A stretch of DNA of 64,000 nt, taken from positions 1 through 64,000 of the forward strand of contig JARLGU010000008.1 in assembly GCA_031292625.1 (NCBI GenBank), in the 5' to 3' direction. This document shows, piece by piece, positions 25,658 through 34,415 of this stretch. The position numbers were made by a program, and so were the translations under genes. The number at the start of each line of letters is the position of its first letter. The stretch's first letter is position 1. The notes beneath the pieces are model-generated. The model ran no database searches. It worked only from the letters and a program-made list of their open reading frames with translations, and had not been told where the DNA came from. The DNA is from Capsulimonadaceae bacterium. GTDB taxonomy: Bacteria; Armatimonadota; Armatimonadia; Armatimonadales; Capsulimonadaceae.

Positions 25658-26494
25658 TCACTCGGCCTTCGCCTCTTCCTTGAGCCGGACGATTGCCTGG
25701 TAGAGGTCTTTGCGGTCGAGGCCGGTCTCCTTAGCGAGGCGTTTGATAAGGTCCTTCCAGTCGCCGCCCTCGCCAGTTGAAAAGGCCAGGTCGCGCGCCG
25801 CGGCATCGCCTTCTGCATCGCGGCCGTGGATGACGATGCAGCATTCGCCGCGCGGCGGCTGGGCCATGTAATGCGCCAAAATGTCCGCAAGCGTGCCGCG
25901 GCGGTATTCTTCGTGAATCTTCGTCAGCTCGCGCGCGACGCAAGCGAGCCGGTCAGGGCCTAGGATACGGGCCATTTCTTCGATCGTGGCGACGAGGCGT
26001 TGCGGGGACTCGAAGAATATCAGCGTGCGCGTTTGGGCGGCGAGGGCTTCGAGACGCTCATACCGGGGGCCGCGCGTCCTCGGCAAAAAGCCCTCGAAGA
26101 GAAACCGGGCCGTCGGGAGACCGGACGCGATAAGAGCCGCAATCGGCGTCGATGCGCCTGGCAGAGGCGAGACGGCGACGCCAGCGTCGATTGCCGCGCG
26201 GACGAGGTCCACGCCTGGGTCCGATATGCCAGGGGTCCCGGCGTCGGTGACCAGGGCGACGCTTTGTCCCTCCTCCGCCATCTTGCGCACGAGGGCGGTC
26301 GTGGCGGCCTCTCCGCTGTGCTCGTGATAGGCGACGAGGCGCGTCCCGATGCCGAAGTGAGTCAACAGCTTGCGCGTCTGACGCGTGTCCTCGGCGGCGA
26401 CGATGTCGACCTCCTTGAGCAGACGAAGGGCTCTCAGCGTGATATCTTCAAGGTTTCCAATGGGGGTCGCGACAAGATAAAGCGTTGCCGCCAT
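25658..26494 (-). CDS. rsmI: 16S rRNA 2'-O-methyltransferase RsmI (C1402)
   Basis: A 278-residue tetrapyrrole-methylase-fold enzyme that 2'-O-methylates C1402 of 16S rRNA. Characteristic blocks: LYLVATPIGNLEDITLRALRLLKEVDIVAAEDTRQTRKLL at the N-terminus, LVTDAGTPGISDPG, SPLPGASTPIAALIASGLPT, FEGFLPR, FFESPQRLVATIEEM, and a C-terminal ELTKIHEEYRRGTL. Its ATG overlaps the stop codon of the SLH/Wzi-like gene by one base (TAATG), implying translational coupling. It modifies the same nucleotide as RsmH of the dcw cluster. Confidence 0.95.
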   Translation of the reverse strand: MAATLYLVATPIGNLEDITLRALRLLKEVDIVAAEDTRQTRKLLTHFGIGTRLVAYHEHSGEAATTALVRKMAEEGQSVALVTDAGTPGISDPGVDLVRAAIDAGVAVSPLPGASTPIAALIASGLPTARFLFEGFLPRTRGPRYERLEALAAQTRTLIFFESPQRLVATIEEMARILGPDRLACVARELTKIHEEYRRGTLADILAHYMAQPPRGECCIVIHGRDAEGDAAARDLAFSTGEGGDWKDLIKRLAKETGLDRKDLYQAIVRLKEEAKAE

Positions 26495-28083
26495 TAGAAT
26501 GTCACCTGATAAGTTGCGTCCACTTCCTGCGTTCTGATTCGCGTTCCGTAGTTGGACATGGACAGCGGGACATTGCCGCCAACCGGCAGGGCGCTGAGCT
26601 TAGCCGTAAACGGATCCTGGCGATAGTCGACGTATTGGATGCCGATCGATTGGCGGCTGTCGAGTTTGTAGTACGGCCCGGCGCTGATCTCGCGCGACGC
26701 AGGTTCCGGGAAGCTGTTGTCGTGGCGCAGGCGGTTGCGGTAGCTTACGGCGAGCCTGAGGCGTTCTCCAAGGTCCTGGCCAAATACGCCGGAAAGCTCC
26801 TGCGTGTTCGGCCCATTGGGCATGCCGATATAGCTGTAAAGTCCTCGCTCCCAGGCCGCGTTGTTGTTCTGGAATACGTTTGATGTCGGGTCCGCGAAAG
26901 CGTACTCGACCGTCAGGCTGGTTCCGGTTCCCGTATGGGTGCTTGCGCCGAACAGGTAGCCGATTCTCCTCGGGGTTTGGCTGTTCGAGTGCCCAAGGGA
27001 GAGGCCGAGAAAGTCGCCGGCGAGCGGCGAGCGGAAATCGTCGATAAAATATTGCGTGTAGAGCCGGGTGTCGGGACCGGCGGAGTAGTTAAGCCCAAGA
27101 GCGGCGTTGTAATTGAATTGGCTGTCCAAATAATCGAGGTTCGTCCCTTTGAAGACCAGAAAGGGCATCGGGGTTGCGGCGAGAGATCCCGAATACGACG
27201 ACTTAAACGCTTCCTCGTAGTCGACATTCCAGAGTTGGCTGAATTCGTATTCGATCCGTCGACCCTCAAAGTAGCGTTTGCCTTCGTAGTCGTTGAAAGT
27301 GGAGGCGAATTGCGTATATCGCCAGTTCTTTCCAAGCATCGCCCCCAGGCTAAAGGGAAATGCGACTTTGATCTCATCGTATGCAGGAACGTTGTCCGAA
27401 ATCAGCTCGGCCCCGCGCATCGCCGGCCCCCATCGCTCGAACATGCGACCTGCCGAGATTTCCAGGCCGTTGCCGCCGCTGTACTGGATGTATCCTTCGT
27501 TGAGGCCCTGGAAACTGTGTGCGCCGACGTCGTTGTACGTATTTCGCCGCCAGTCTTGCGCCCAGTTCGATGCGGATAGGGTCCAGGACCAATGCGGGGA
27601 AAGCGCTTCGCCGGTTACGGCCCGGTAGATCAGCATCGATCCGGTTCGCGCCGTGCCGCCGCTCTTGATCCGCTCTTCCGGCTGCAGGGTTCCCGTGTAT
27701 CCTATCGCCCCAGTCTTCTTGCCCAAGTGGATGGACGAGAGCAATGCGTCGATATCCACATCTTGTTCAATGAGTTCGCTGCGAAGATCGTTTACCGCGA
27801 GATCCGCGAGCGCGACGGAAGACGCGTCGCCTCGGAGCTGATCCGCGCCATCGCAATCGATCAGGCCGGTCTTCAGGATTTTTGCGAGCTGAGCCCTCGT
27901 GTGGAGCAAGTCCGCCGTGAAATCGTTGGGATGGACGGAGTCGCCAAGATAACCTCTAGCGGCAAGAGCAGCCACATAGTCGTTCAGTGCGGCTCCCTGG
28001 GGCACAATGTCGGTAGGCGCGGCAAAAACTGCCGATGCGCCAAGGATCAGCAAGGCGGCGGCAAGAGAGAGTCGTTTGATCAA
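26494..28083 (-). CDS. SLH-domain outer-membrane beta-barrel protein, Wzi-like
   Basis: A 529-residue protein from a TTG start at 28083 (GGAG 7 nt upstream). It has a signal peptide (residues 1-21, ending AVFAA), then one S-layer-homology-like segment (about 28-75, LNDYVAALAARGYLGD...TRAQLAKIL), then a long beta-rich barrel with alternating aromatic and polar strands and a terminal phenylalanine (DATYQVTF), the usual outer-membrane insertion signal. The central EISAGRMFERWGPAMRGAELISDNVPAYDEIKVAFPF resembles Wzi/capsule-assembly proteins. By analogy with SLH porins of didermic bacteria, the SLH part may bind peptidoglycan while the barrel sits in the outer membrane. Solute or glycan partner unknown. 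Confidence 0.78.
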   Translation of the reverse strand: MIKRLSLAAALLILGASAVFAAPTDIVPQGAALNDYVAALAARGYLGDSVHPNDFTADLLHTRAQLAKILKTGLIDCDGADQLRGDASSVALADLAVNDLRSELIEQDVDIDALLSSIHLGKKTGAIGYTGTLQPEERIKSGGTARTGSMLIYRAVTGEALSPHWSWTLSASNWAQDWRRNTYNDVGAHSFQGLNEGYIQYSGGNGLEISAGRMFERWGPAMRGAELISDNVPAYDEIKVAFPFSLGAMLGKNWRYTQFASTFNDYEGKRYFEGRRIEYEFSQLWNVDYEEAFKSSYSGSLAATPMPFLVFKGTNLDYLDSQFNYNAALGLNYSAGPDTRLYTQYFIDDFRSPLAGDFLGLSLGHSNSQTPRRIGYLFGASTHTGTGTSLTVEYAFADPTSNVFQNNNAAWERGLYSYIGMPNGPNTQELSGVFGQDLGERLRLAVSYRNRLRHDNSFPEPASREISAGPYYKLDSRQSIGIQYVDYRQDPFTAKLSALPVGGNVPLSMSNYGTRIRTQEVDATYQVTF

Positions 28084-28419
28084 TTTGAGGCTCCAGGACT
28101 AAATAGATGGATGCGAATACCCAGCGCCGCACCCGCTGTTCATACATAGGATTGCAGCTGGAGGCATGATACTCCAATCCGGTGCTAGAGATCAATCCGC
28201 GTGCGAAATCTCGTCATTTCGTGCCCGAACGCGGCAAGCTTGACGATTCAAGTGAGCATGCCGCCGGAGCGTCCACAAGCACGACGGTGCAATTCGCTGC
28301 CATGGGACGCAGGAAAATCGACAAGAGAGCTAGAACCAATTCGCCAATGGCTGTGGAAAAATGCCAGCAGCCACATGTTAAGTGATCGACTAGTCTCTGG
28401 ATTGAAAGGAACTCGTCTT
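28084..28419. other. Divergent intergenic region
   Basis: About 335 bp between the Wzi-like gene and the small exported protein. It must hold both promoters, but none fits consensus well enough to place. No RNA gene or repeat was recognised. Confidence 0.45.
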
Positions 28420-28983
28420 GTGAAGGTCTTAGCCTCTCTGCTTTTGATTGGCATTGTTGCGGTTGGCGCGGTTTCCGTTGCGCAAGCTCAAGCTGGCGGG
28501 AATGGACCGAACGGAACCGGCATTCCGGAACCGATCGTTTTGCGCCTCGGAGTCGAGTGGCCAAACGATGCTGCTACTCGCACTTGGGCCGGCTACGCGC
28601 CGGTGTACGCGGGGATCGATTACGCGATCGGTCAGACGGGACCGGTCGGAACAAGCATCTCGTCGCTCTACCTGGATTATTGGGGCGGCGCTGTCAACGG
28701 CGGCGACGTCAACGTCTATGGCTTTGGTCTGTCGGACCGCGTGTACGCGACTCCGGCGGGCGGGACCCCTGGTCAGACCGGGCAGCAGTACTTCACGGGC
28801 GGCGGTTTTGGAGCCTACCAGATTTCGGACTCCAATGGCAACGGGACTGTGTTTGGCGTAAAGTTGTTCGGCGGGGTCGAGTTCAGCCAGAAGGTGATCT
28901 TGCAACTCGGCTACAATTTGCTTCCGGCGAAGACGGGACTGAATCCGAGTGGGTTCAACCTGCAACTCGGCTTGCGAATGTAG
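28420..28983 (+). CDS. Small exported protein, probable outer-membrane barrel
   Basis: A 187-residue protein from a GTG at 28420, chosen because AAAGGA lies 9 nt upstream and the next residues form a clean signal peptide (KVLASLLLIGIVAVGAVSVAQA). An ATG at 28375 would put a charged extension in front of it. The mature part is glycine/asparagine rich with alternating strands, including a GVEFSQKVILQLGYNLLPAKTGLNPSGFNLQLGLRM C-terminus, compatible with an 8-strand barrel. No family recognised with confidence. It is divergent from the SLH/Wzi-like gene. Confidence 0.65.
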   Translation: MKVLASLLLIGIVAVGAVSVAQAQAGGNGPNGTGIPEPIVLRLGVEWPNDAATRTWAGYAPVYAGIDYAIGQTGPVGTSISSLYLDYWGGAVNGGDVNVYGFGLSDRVYATPAGGTPGQTGQQYFTGGGFGAYQISDSNGNGTVFGVKLFGGVEFSQKVILQLGYNLLPAKTGLNPSGFNLQLGLRM

Positions 28984-29019
28984 CGCTCGTAGGGAATACG
29001 AAGGTGCGCGACGCTGGCC

Positions 29020-29727
29020 TTACGCAAGGCCGGCGTTCGCATCGTAAGAGTCGAAGATCGTGACCCCGGCGGACGTGCCAATCCGGTTAGCGCCGGCGTT
29101 GAGCAACGTGACCGCCTGTTCCACCGTCTTGATCCCCCCCGATGCTTTGACGCCCATGGTAGTCGGGCCGATCGCGCGGCGAATTAGCCTGATGTCGTCG
29201 GCGACAGCTCCTCCGCAACCGGTGCCCGTGGATGTCTTGATGAAATCCGCCCCGGCATCCCGTACGATACGGGAGGCAACTTCCTTTTCCGAATCGCTTA
29301 GCACCCCGGTTTCGATAATCACCTTCAGCAGGACGCGGCGCGAATCGTGCAGGCCCGCGGTTGACGTGATCGCATCGACGCTCTCGCTGATGTCGCGGCT
29401 CACGCCGTCGAAGTCGCCTGACTTGAACTTCGATAGGTTCATGACCATGTCGACTTCCTTGGCGCCATTGGCGATTGCGTTGCGGATTGCGAAAACCTTG
29501 GCGGAACGAGTGTCCGCCCCGAAGGGAAAGGAGATCACCGTACACACCTTGACGTCCGACTCCTGAAGCGCCCGCGCCGCGGTCCCTACCCAACAGGGAA
29601 ATATGCAGACCGAGGCGAAATGTCGCTGCGCCGCTTCGTCGCAGGCCCGCAATATGTCGTCGCGCGTCGCCAATGGCCGCAGGATCGTATGATCGATCAT
29701 CTTTGCGAACTGTTCTCGGCTATACAT
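29020..29727 (-). CDS. deoC: Deoxyribose-phosphate aldolase DeoC
   Basis: A 235-residue class I aldolase from the ATG at 29727 (MYSREQFAKMIDHTILRP). It cleaves 2-deoxyribose-5-phosphate to glyceraldehyde-3-phosphate and acetaldehyde. Conserved features: DHTILRPLATRDDI, FASVCIFPCWV, CTVISFPFGADTRSAKVFAI, AKEVDMVMNLSKFKSGDF, LLKVIIETGVL, and the Schiff-base lysine in GADFIKTSTGTGCGGA. The start codon lies inside the trpA coding region (8-nt overlap), so it is translationally coupled to tryptophan synthase alpha, an unexpected pairing of nucleoside catabolism with amino-acid synthesis. Confidence 0.94.
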   Translation of the reverse strand: MYSREQFAKMIDHTILRPLATRDDILRACDEAAQRHFASVCIFPCWVGTAARALQESDVKVCTVISFPFGADTRSAKVFAIRNAIANGAKEVDMVMNLSKFKSGDFDGVSRDISESVDAITSTAGLHDSRRVLLKVIIETGVLSDSEKEVASRIVRDAGADFIKTSTGTGCGGAVADDIRLIRRAIGPTTMGVKASGGIKTVEQAVTLLNAGANRIGTSAGVTIFDSYDANAGLA

Positions 29728-30544
29728 GGTTCTCTTTCGTAGTCGTGCCGCTTTTCCATTCGCTAACCATCTTACGGATCGTCGTCTCCCATTCGGCCGA
29801 TCCGGCATTGGATCGGAGGGCCTCGACCAGTCTGCTGCCAATTACGACGCCGTCGCTAATTGAGGAGACCTGCTTCACATGTTCGCGAGTGGATATTCCG
29901 AACCCGACGCATACCGGCAAGTTCGTTTTGTTCTTAATGGAAGTCACGAGCCGGTGTAGATCTTCCGGTACGTCGCGTTGCACGCCAGTAACGCCCGTGC
30001 GGGAGACGCAGTACACGAAGCCTGAGTTCATGTCCGAGACCACGGCGTCGATCCGCTCCGGCGTGCTGGTCGGCGCGAGCAGGAAAATGGTTGCGATCTT
30101 CCGTGCGTCGGCTTCCGTCTTCCAGGGGTCGGCCTCTTCGGGCGGCAGGTCGCTGAGAATGACTCCGTCCGCGCCCGCGTCGGCCATCTCCTGCGCAAAG
30201 CGTGCGAGGCCGATCCTGAGGACGTTGTTGTAATAGCCCATCAGGACGATCGGCGTCTGGCTTTCGCGGCGAACGCGGCGGACGACATCGAAAACGAAGG
30301 GGGGATTGACGCCGGCGTCGAGGGCGCGCTGCGTGGCCGCCTGGATGGTGGGACCATCCGCCATCGGGTCCGAGTAAGGGATGCCCAGTTCAACGACATC
30401 CGCTCCCGCTTCGGCGAGAGCCAATACAACGCGTGCGGTCTTCTCGACCGTGGGAAATGGATCGCCCGCGGCGACATATGTGACGAGAGCGGCTTCGCGT
30501 CGTGCTTTGAGCGCGGCAAATGTGGCATCGAGACGGTTTGGCAT
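29720..30544 (-). CDS. trpA: Tryptophan synthase alpha subunit
   Basis: A 274-residue TIM barrel from the ATG at 30544 (MPNRLDATFAALKARREAALVTYVAAGDP). It converts indole-3-glycerol phosphate to indole and G3P and channels indole to TrpB. Family motifs: VELGIPYSDPMADGPTIQAA (with the catalytic Glu), GADGVILSDLPPEEADPW (catalytic Asp), FVYCVSRTGVTGVQRDV, LPVCVGFGISTREHV and GVVIGSRLVEAL. trpB lies upstream on the same strand, but element A copy 7 (about 245 bp) separates the two genes, which are usually adjacent or overlapping. Confidence 0.95.
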   Translation of the reverse strand: MPNRLDATFAALKARREAALVTYVAAGDPFPTVEKTARVVLALAEAGADVVELGIPYSDPMADGPTIQAATQRALDAGVNPPFVFDVVRRVRRESQTPIVLMGYYNNVLRIGLARFAQEMADAGADGVILSDLPPEEADPWKTEADARKIATIFLLAPTSTPERIDAVVSDMNSGFVYCVSRTGVTGVQRDVPEDLHRLVTSIKNKTNLPVCVGFGISTREHVKQVSSISDGVVIGSRLVEALRSNAGSAEWETTIRKMVSEWKSGTTTKENHV

Positions 30545-30682
30545 CAGTTGGTTCTTACCGGGCTTTCGGTTTGTGATTGCAGATGAACGAGATTGCATCA
30601 TCGGCGTTCAGAAGATGTATCTCGCTTGCGCCGCGCATTTCCGTGGGCGACGGCGGGAAATCGCTACATACGCAGATGACAA

Positions 30683-30926
30683 GGTTTGTAATAAACTGGC
30701 GTGTTGCAAAAAAGATTCAGGACGGCTCGTGCCGCCGGGGCAATTTTTTGCCCGCGCCTCGTTCACTGCGGTGATTTACGTTGCTTCGTCAACACGCGTA
30801 CGGCGTTTGTAGCTAACGTCCGATAGCAGCACGTATCGCGAATTCACGAAAGCGCTGCGCCTGCCCTTTTTCAAAAACGGCCCCGGCGGCCGGGGAGCCG
30901 TCTTACAAGGCCTTTCGATTTTTTCA
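30683..30926 (+). repeat. Element A copy 7 (between trpB and trpA)
   Basis: Complete ends: GTTTGTAATAAACTGGCG, GATTCAGGACGGCTCGTGCC, then GGAGCCGTCTTACAAGGCCTTTCG. A 1-2-nt deletion after ACACGCGTACGGC disrupts the frame seen in other copies. The right end is about 7 nt past the trpB stop codon, antisense to it. Confidence 0.88.
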
Positions 30927-30933
30927 CGCTTTC

Positions 30934-32172
30934 TTAGATTTTGAGCAGCTCGGCGACGGTGTCGACATCCTTATCGCCGCGTCCGGATAGGCTTACGAGA
31001 ACGATTTGGTCCTTGGGCAGATTGGGCGCAAACTTGCGCACGTACGCAAGGGCGTGCGAGGATTCCAGGGCAGGGATGATGCCTTCCATCCTTGCGGTCC
31101 ACTGGAATGCGTCGAGCGCCTCTTGGTCCGTAACGGTAACGTACGACGCGCGTCCGATCTCTTTCCAGTAGGCGTGCTCCGGTCCAACGCCCGGATAGTC
31201 CAGTCCGGCGCTTACTGAATGCGTCGGCATGACCTGTCCGTACTCATCTTGGAGGACGAACGAATGCGATCCGTGCAGGACGCCCTCGCTGCCAGCGGTG
31301 AGCGTTGCCGCATGCTCGCCGGTCTCGATCCCGCGTCCGGCGGCCTCGACGCCGATCAGCTTGACGGATTCATCGCGTACGAACGGATAGAACATGCCCA
31401 TGGCGTTGGATCCGCCGCCAACGCAGGCGATGACGTGATCCGGGAGGCGCCCTTCGTCGTTCAATATCTGTTTGCGCGCTTCCTCGCCAATGACCGCCTG
31501 AAAGTCCCGGACCATTACGGGATATGGGTGCGGTCCCGCGACGGTCCCGATGATGTAATGCGTGTTGCGAATATTGGTGACCCAGTCGCGCATCGCCTCA
31601 TTCAGCGCGTCCTTGAGGGTTTTGGTGCCGCTTTCGACGCTCACGACCGTAGCGCCCAGAAGGCGCATGCGGACGACGTTGAGGTGCTGGCGGATGATGT
31701 CTTCCGCGCCCATGTAAACGACGCACTCGCAGCCGAAGCGGGCGCAGACGGTTGCCGTCGCAACGCCGTGCTGGCCAGCGCCGGTCTCCGCGATAATGCG
31801 CGGTTTGTTCATGCGGCGCGCGAGCAGGATTTGGCCAAGCGCATTATTGATCTTGTGGGCGCCCGTATGCGCGAGATCCTCTCGCTTGAGGTAAATCTTC
31901 GCGCCGCCCAGTTCGGCGGTCATTTTCTCGGCGAAATAAAGGGGAGTGGGACGGCCAACATAGTGCGCCGCGATGAAGTTGAACTCTTTCCAAAATTCGC
32001 GATCGCTGCGCGCTTCCTCGTAGACGGCCGTTAGCTCGTCCAGGGCGGGAACGAGAGTTTCGGGAACGAAGCGGCCTCCGAAACGACCGCCAAACCGGCC
32101 CAGTTGATCGGGAGCGTACTCATCCTCGGCAACCTGAGCGGCGCCGCTCGCGTTCTCTGCTTTCACACTCAT
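30934..32172 (-). CDS. trpB: Tryptophan synthase beta subunit
   Basis: A 412-residue PLP enzyme joining indole and serine. PLP lysine motif [20 protein letters not shown], then [40 protein letters not shown], the phosphate-binding [13 protein letters not shown], and a C-terminal [15 protein letters not shown]. The N-terminal 20 residues form an extra alanine/glutamate-rich tail before [20 protein letters not shown], where the usual GRFGPFGGRF is replaced by a triple GRFG-like repeat. SD-like AGAGGG precedes the ATG. Element A copy 7 lies just beyond the stop codon and before trpA. Confidence 0.96.
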   Translation of the reverse strand: MSVKAENASGAAQVAEDEYAPDQLGRFGGRFGGRFVPETLVPALDELTAVYEEARSDREFWKEFNFIAAHYVGRPTPLYFAEKMTAELGGAKIYLKREDLAHTGAHKINNALGQILLARRMNKPRIIAETGAGQHGVATATVCARFGCECVVYMGAEDIIRQHLNVVRMRLLGATVVSVESGTKTLKDALNEAMRDWVTNIRNTHYIIGTVAGPHPYPVMVRDFQAVIGEEARKQILNDEGRLPDHVIACVGGGSNAMGMFYPFVRDESVKLIGVEAAGRGIETGEHAATLTAGSEGVLHGSHSFVLQDEYGQVMPTHSVSAGLDYPGVGPEHAYWKEIGRASYVTVTDQEALDAFQWTARMEGIIPALESSHALAYVRKFAPNLPKDQIVLVSLSGRGDKDVDTVAELLKI

Positions 32173-32373
32173 TCCAAGTTCACCCTCTTAAGGCATTGTA
32201 ACACGCGCTAATCTCCAAAGTCAATCAACGGCTGCCTGCCTGAACCGAACCGCGCGTCCTGATGGAGGCCTCCACGAAGCTCGCCGTGCAGGAATATCGT
32301 CTGGCGGCGGGCAATTTAGGCCTGGAACAGGCTTTTCCCCAGCGCGTGGGAAAGGCGTAGGAATACGATTGGG

Positions 32374-34350
32374 ATGAACGGAATGACACTCTTGCCCCCT
32401 ACCACTCTGCCAGCCGCGCTCGACGATGCCTATGCGCGTCTCGACGGCGATCTTCTCGTAACCGGCAACTCGTTGATCGAACGCCGCTGGCGGCTGCGCG
32501 GGGGCGTTCTCGAAACCGCCGCGATCGTCGACAAGGCGCGGGGCGTCTCGTGGACGCGGCCATTGGGCGATGCTGCCACGCAAAGCAAGATGGCGGCCTC
32601 TTTCGCCGTTGAGCTCGGGCAGCAAACAGCCGTCTCATCGCCGAGCCTGACCGTGGCCGTCGATCTAGCGATCGCCGCGTATCGGATCGAGGTGTTTCCT
32701 GGCGTCCCGTCGATCGTGACGAGCGCAACGCGGGCGAACGCGGCGGCCGTTGGCGGCGAACTCCTGCCGGAAGCCGCTCCGACAGGGATCGAGACCGCGT
32801 CCGTGACCGAGGAGCTCGCCGACGATAACGATATTGCCGACCTGTTCACGCTGAACGATCGCAACGCGCGGTTAAAGCATGTTGTCTTTGCCGACAGGAC
32901 GGACGGGCACAATGAGCTCGTGTTGGAGAGCTCGTATCGCCTTCACTGGAGCGAATCCCGGCTCGTCCTCTCCGGGAATCTTTTCGCCATCGAGCTTATT
33001 CTCTCGCGTGGAGGGCTGGCGTTTCTGAAGCTTGCGCCTCTGCCGCACGCTCGGCCTGACAAAACGCCGTTCGACCTTTCGATCGCACACGGACGCAATG
33101 TCGTCGTGAGCGCATTGGCGGGCGGAGACCGGTGCGCGACGCTGACGTACGATGGAACCCAGGAGGGTTTGACAAGAGCGTTGCACGGCTTGCAGAGGGC
33201 GTTTCGCGGCTACGAAGAAGGCCGCGACGGACTATTCGTAAGCAATACCTGGGGCGATCGCGGGCAGGACGGGCGGGTGAGCGAATCGTTTTTGCTTCGC
33301 GAGATCGACGTCGCGCGCCGGGTCGGCGTGGATGTCGTCCAGATCGATGACGGCTGGCAGGCGGGACGGACATCAAACTCAGTCGAGGCAGGCGGGATTT
33401 GGGAAGGCTTTCAGGCGGACAAGGGCTTCTGGAAGGCGCATCGTGAGCGCTTTCCACGCGGGCTTGCACCCGTGGTCGCCGCGGCGCGCGCGGCGGGATT
33501 GTCGATAGGTCTCTGGTTCGCGCCGGATTCGTCCTCGGATTTTGCACACTGGCGAGCCGACGCCGACACGCTGCTCGATATCCATCGGACGATGGGGATT
33601 AGCGCGTTTAAGATTGACGGCGTCGAATTACGCTCGCGGCTCGGCGCGGAGCGCTTGCACGAGTTCCTGCGGGCCGTTCGGGAAGAGTCTGCCGGGCGGA
33701 TCGTCTGTGACCTCGATGTGACGGCGCAGACGCGTCCCGGTTATTTTGGCGCTCCCGAGGCCGGTCCGGTTTTTGTCGAGAACCGTTATACCGATACGCC
33801 AAGCTACTATCCTCATGCGACGTTGCGCAATCTCTGGAGCCTTGCTCAATACATTGATCCGATCCGCTTGCGCATCGAACTGCTCAACAATGCGCGCAAT
33901 GCCGCTAAGTACGGCGACGATCCGCTTGCGCCCGTGCACTACGATCCTGCGTACCTGTTCGCGTCCGCCATGCTGGCGTCGCCGCTTGGCTGGTTCGAGC
34001 TGACCGGGCTCTCCGAGGCGTACGTGGCGCGCGTTACGCCTCTCGTCGCCTTGTGGCGGACACATCGCGACGAGTTGCGGCGGGGCGTGGCGCTGCCTGC
34101 GGGCGAGCAGCCGGACGGCGGCGCATGGACGGGCTTCGTGGTGGAAGCACAGGGCAAGGACGCGCTCCATGTGCTCGCCTTCCGCGAGCTGAATGACCGG
34201 CCGTCAACGACGTTTACGCTGCCGCTCGGCGCGGATGGTTGGAAGACGGAAGTTCTCTTCGGCGACGGCGTCGTGCACGTGAGCGGCAGACAGGCAAAGA
34301 TTGAGCTGCCGTCGCCGTTGTCGTTTGTTTGGGCCAGGGTGAGCGCGTGA
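32374..34350 (+). CDS. Alpha-galactosidase-like glycoside hydrolase (GH36/melibiase clan)
   Basis: A 658-residue protein with no signal peptide, so cytoplasmic. Residues 1-290 form a beta-rich supersandwich domain. Residues 290-560 are a TIM barrel with VDVVQIDDGWQAGR, GLSIGLWFAPD, ISAFKIDGVELRSR (probable nucleophile Asp415) and VCDLDVTAQTRPGYF. A C-terminal beta domain follows. Clan-D members hydrolyse alpha-galactosides or related alpha-glycosides. The acid/base residue could not be placed by eye and the exact sugar is uncertain. It is divergent from trpB and 65 nt upstream of an isomerase-like gene, probably one operon. Confidence 0.8.
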   Translation: MNGMTLLPPTTLPAALDDAYARLDGDLLVTGNSLIERRWRLRGGVLETAAIVDKARGVSWTRPLGDAATQSKMAASFAVELGQQTAVSSPSLTVAVDLAIAAYRIEVFPGVPSIVTSATRANAAAVGGELLPEAAPTGIETASVTEELADDNDIADLFTLNDRNARLKHVVFADRTDGHNELVLESSYRLHWSESRLVLSGNLFAIELILSRGGLAFLKLAPLPHARPDKTPFDLSIAHGRNVVVSALAGGDRCATLTYDGTQEGLTRALHGLQRAFRGYEEGRDGLFVSNTWGDRGQDGRVSESFLLREIDVARRVGVDVVQIDDGWQAGRTSNSVEAGGIWEGFQADKGFWKAHRERFPRGLAPVVAAARAAGLSIGLWFAPDSSSDFAHWRADADTLLDIHRTMGISAFKIDGVELRSRLGAERLHEFLRAVREESAGRIVCDLDVTAQTRPGYFGAPEAGPVFVENRYTDTPSYYPHATLRNLWSLAQYIDPIRLRIELLNNARNAAKYGDDPLAPVHYDPAYLFASAMLASPLGWFELTGLSEAYVARVTPLVALWRTHRDELRRGVALPAGEQPDGGAWTGFVVEAQGKDALHVLAFRELNDRPSTTFTLPLGADGWKTEVLFGDGVVHVSGRQAKIELPSPLSFVWARVSA

Positions 34351-34415
34351 GATAGGTGAGGATCTAGAAAACCTCCCGGGCCGCTTCATTCAGCCGCAAT
34401 AGATAGAAGATAAAA

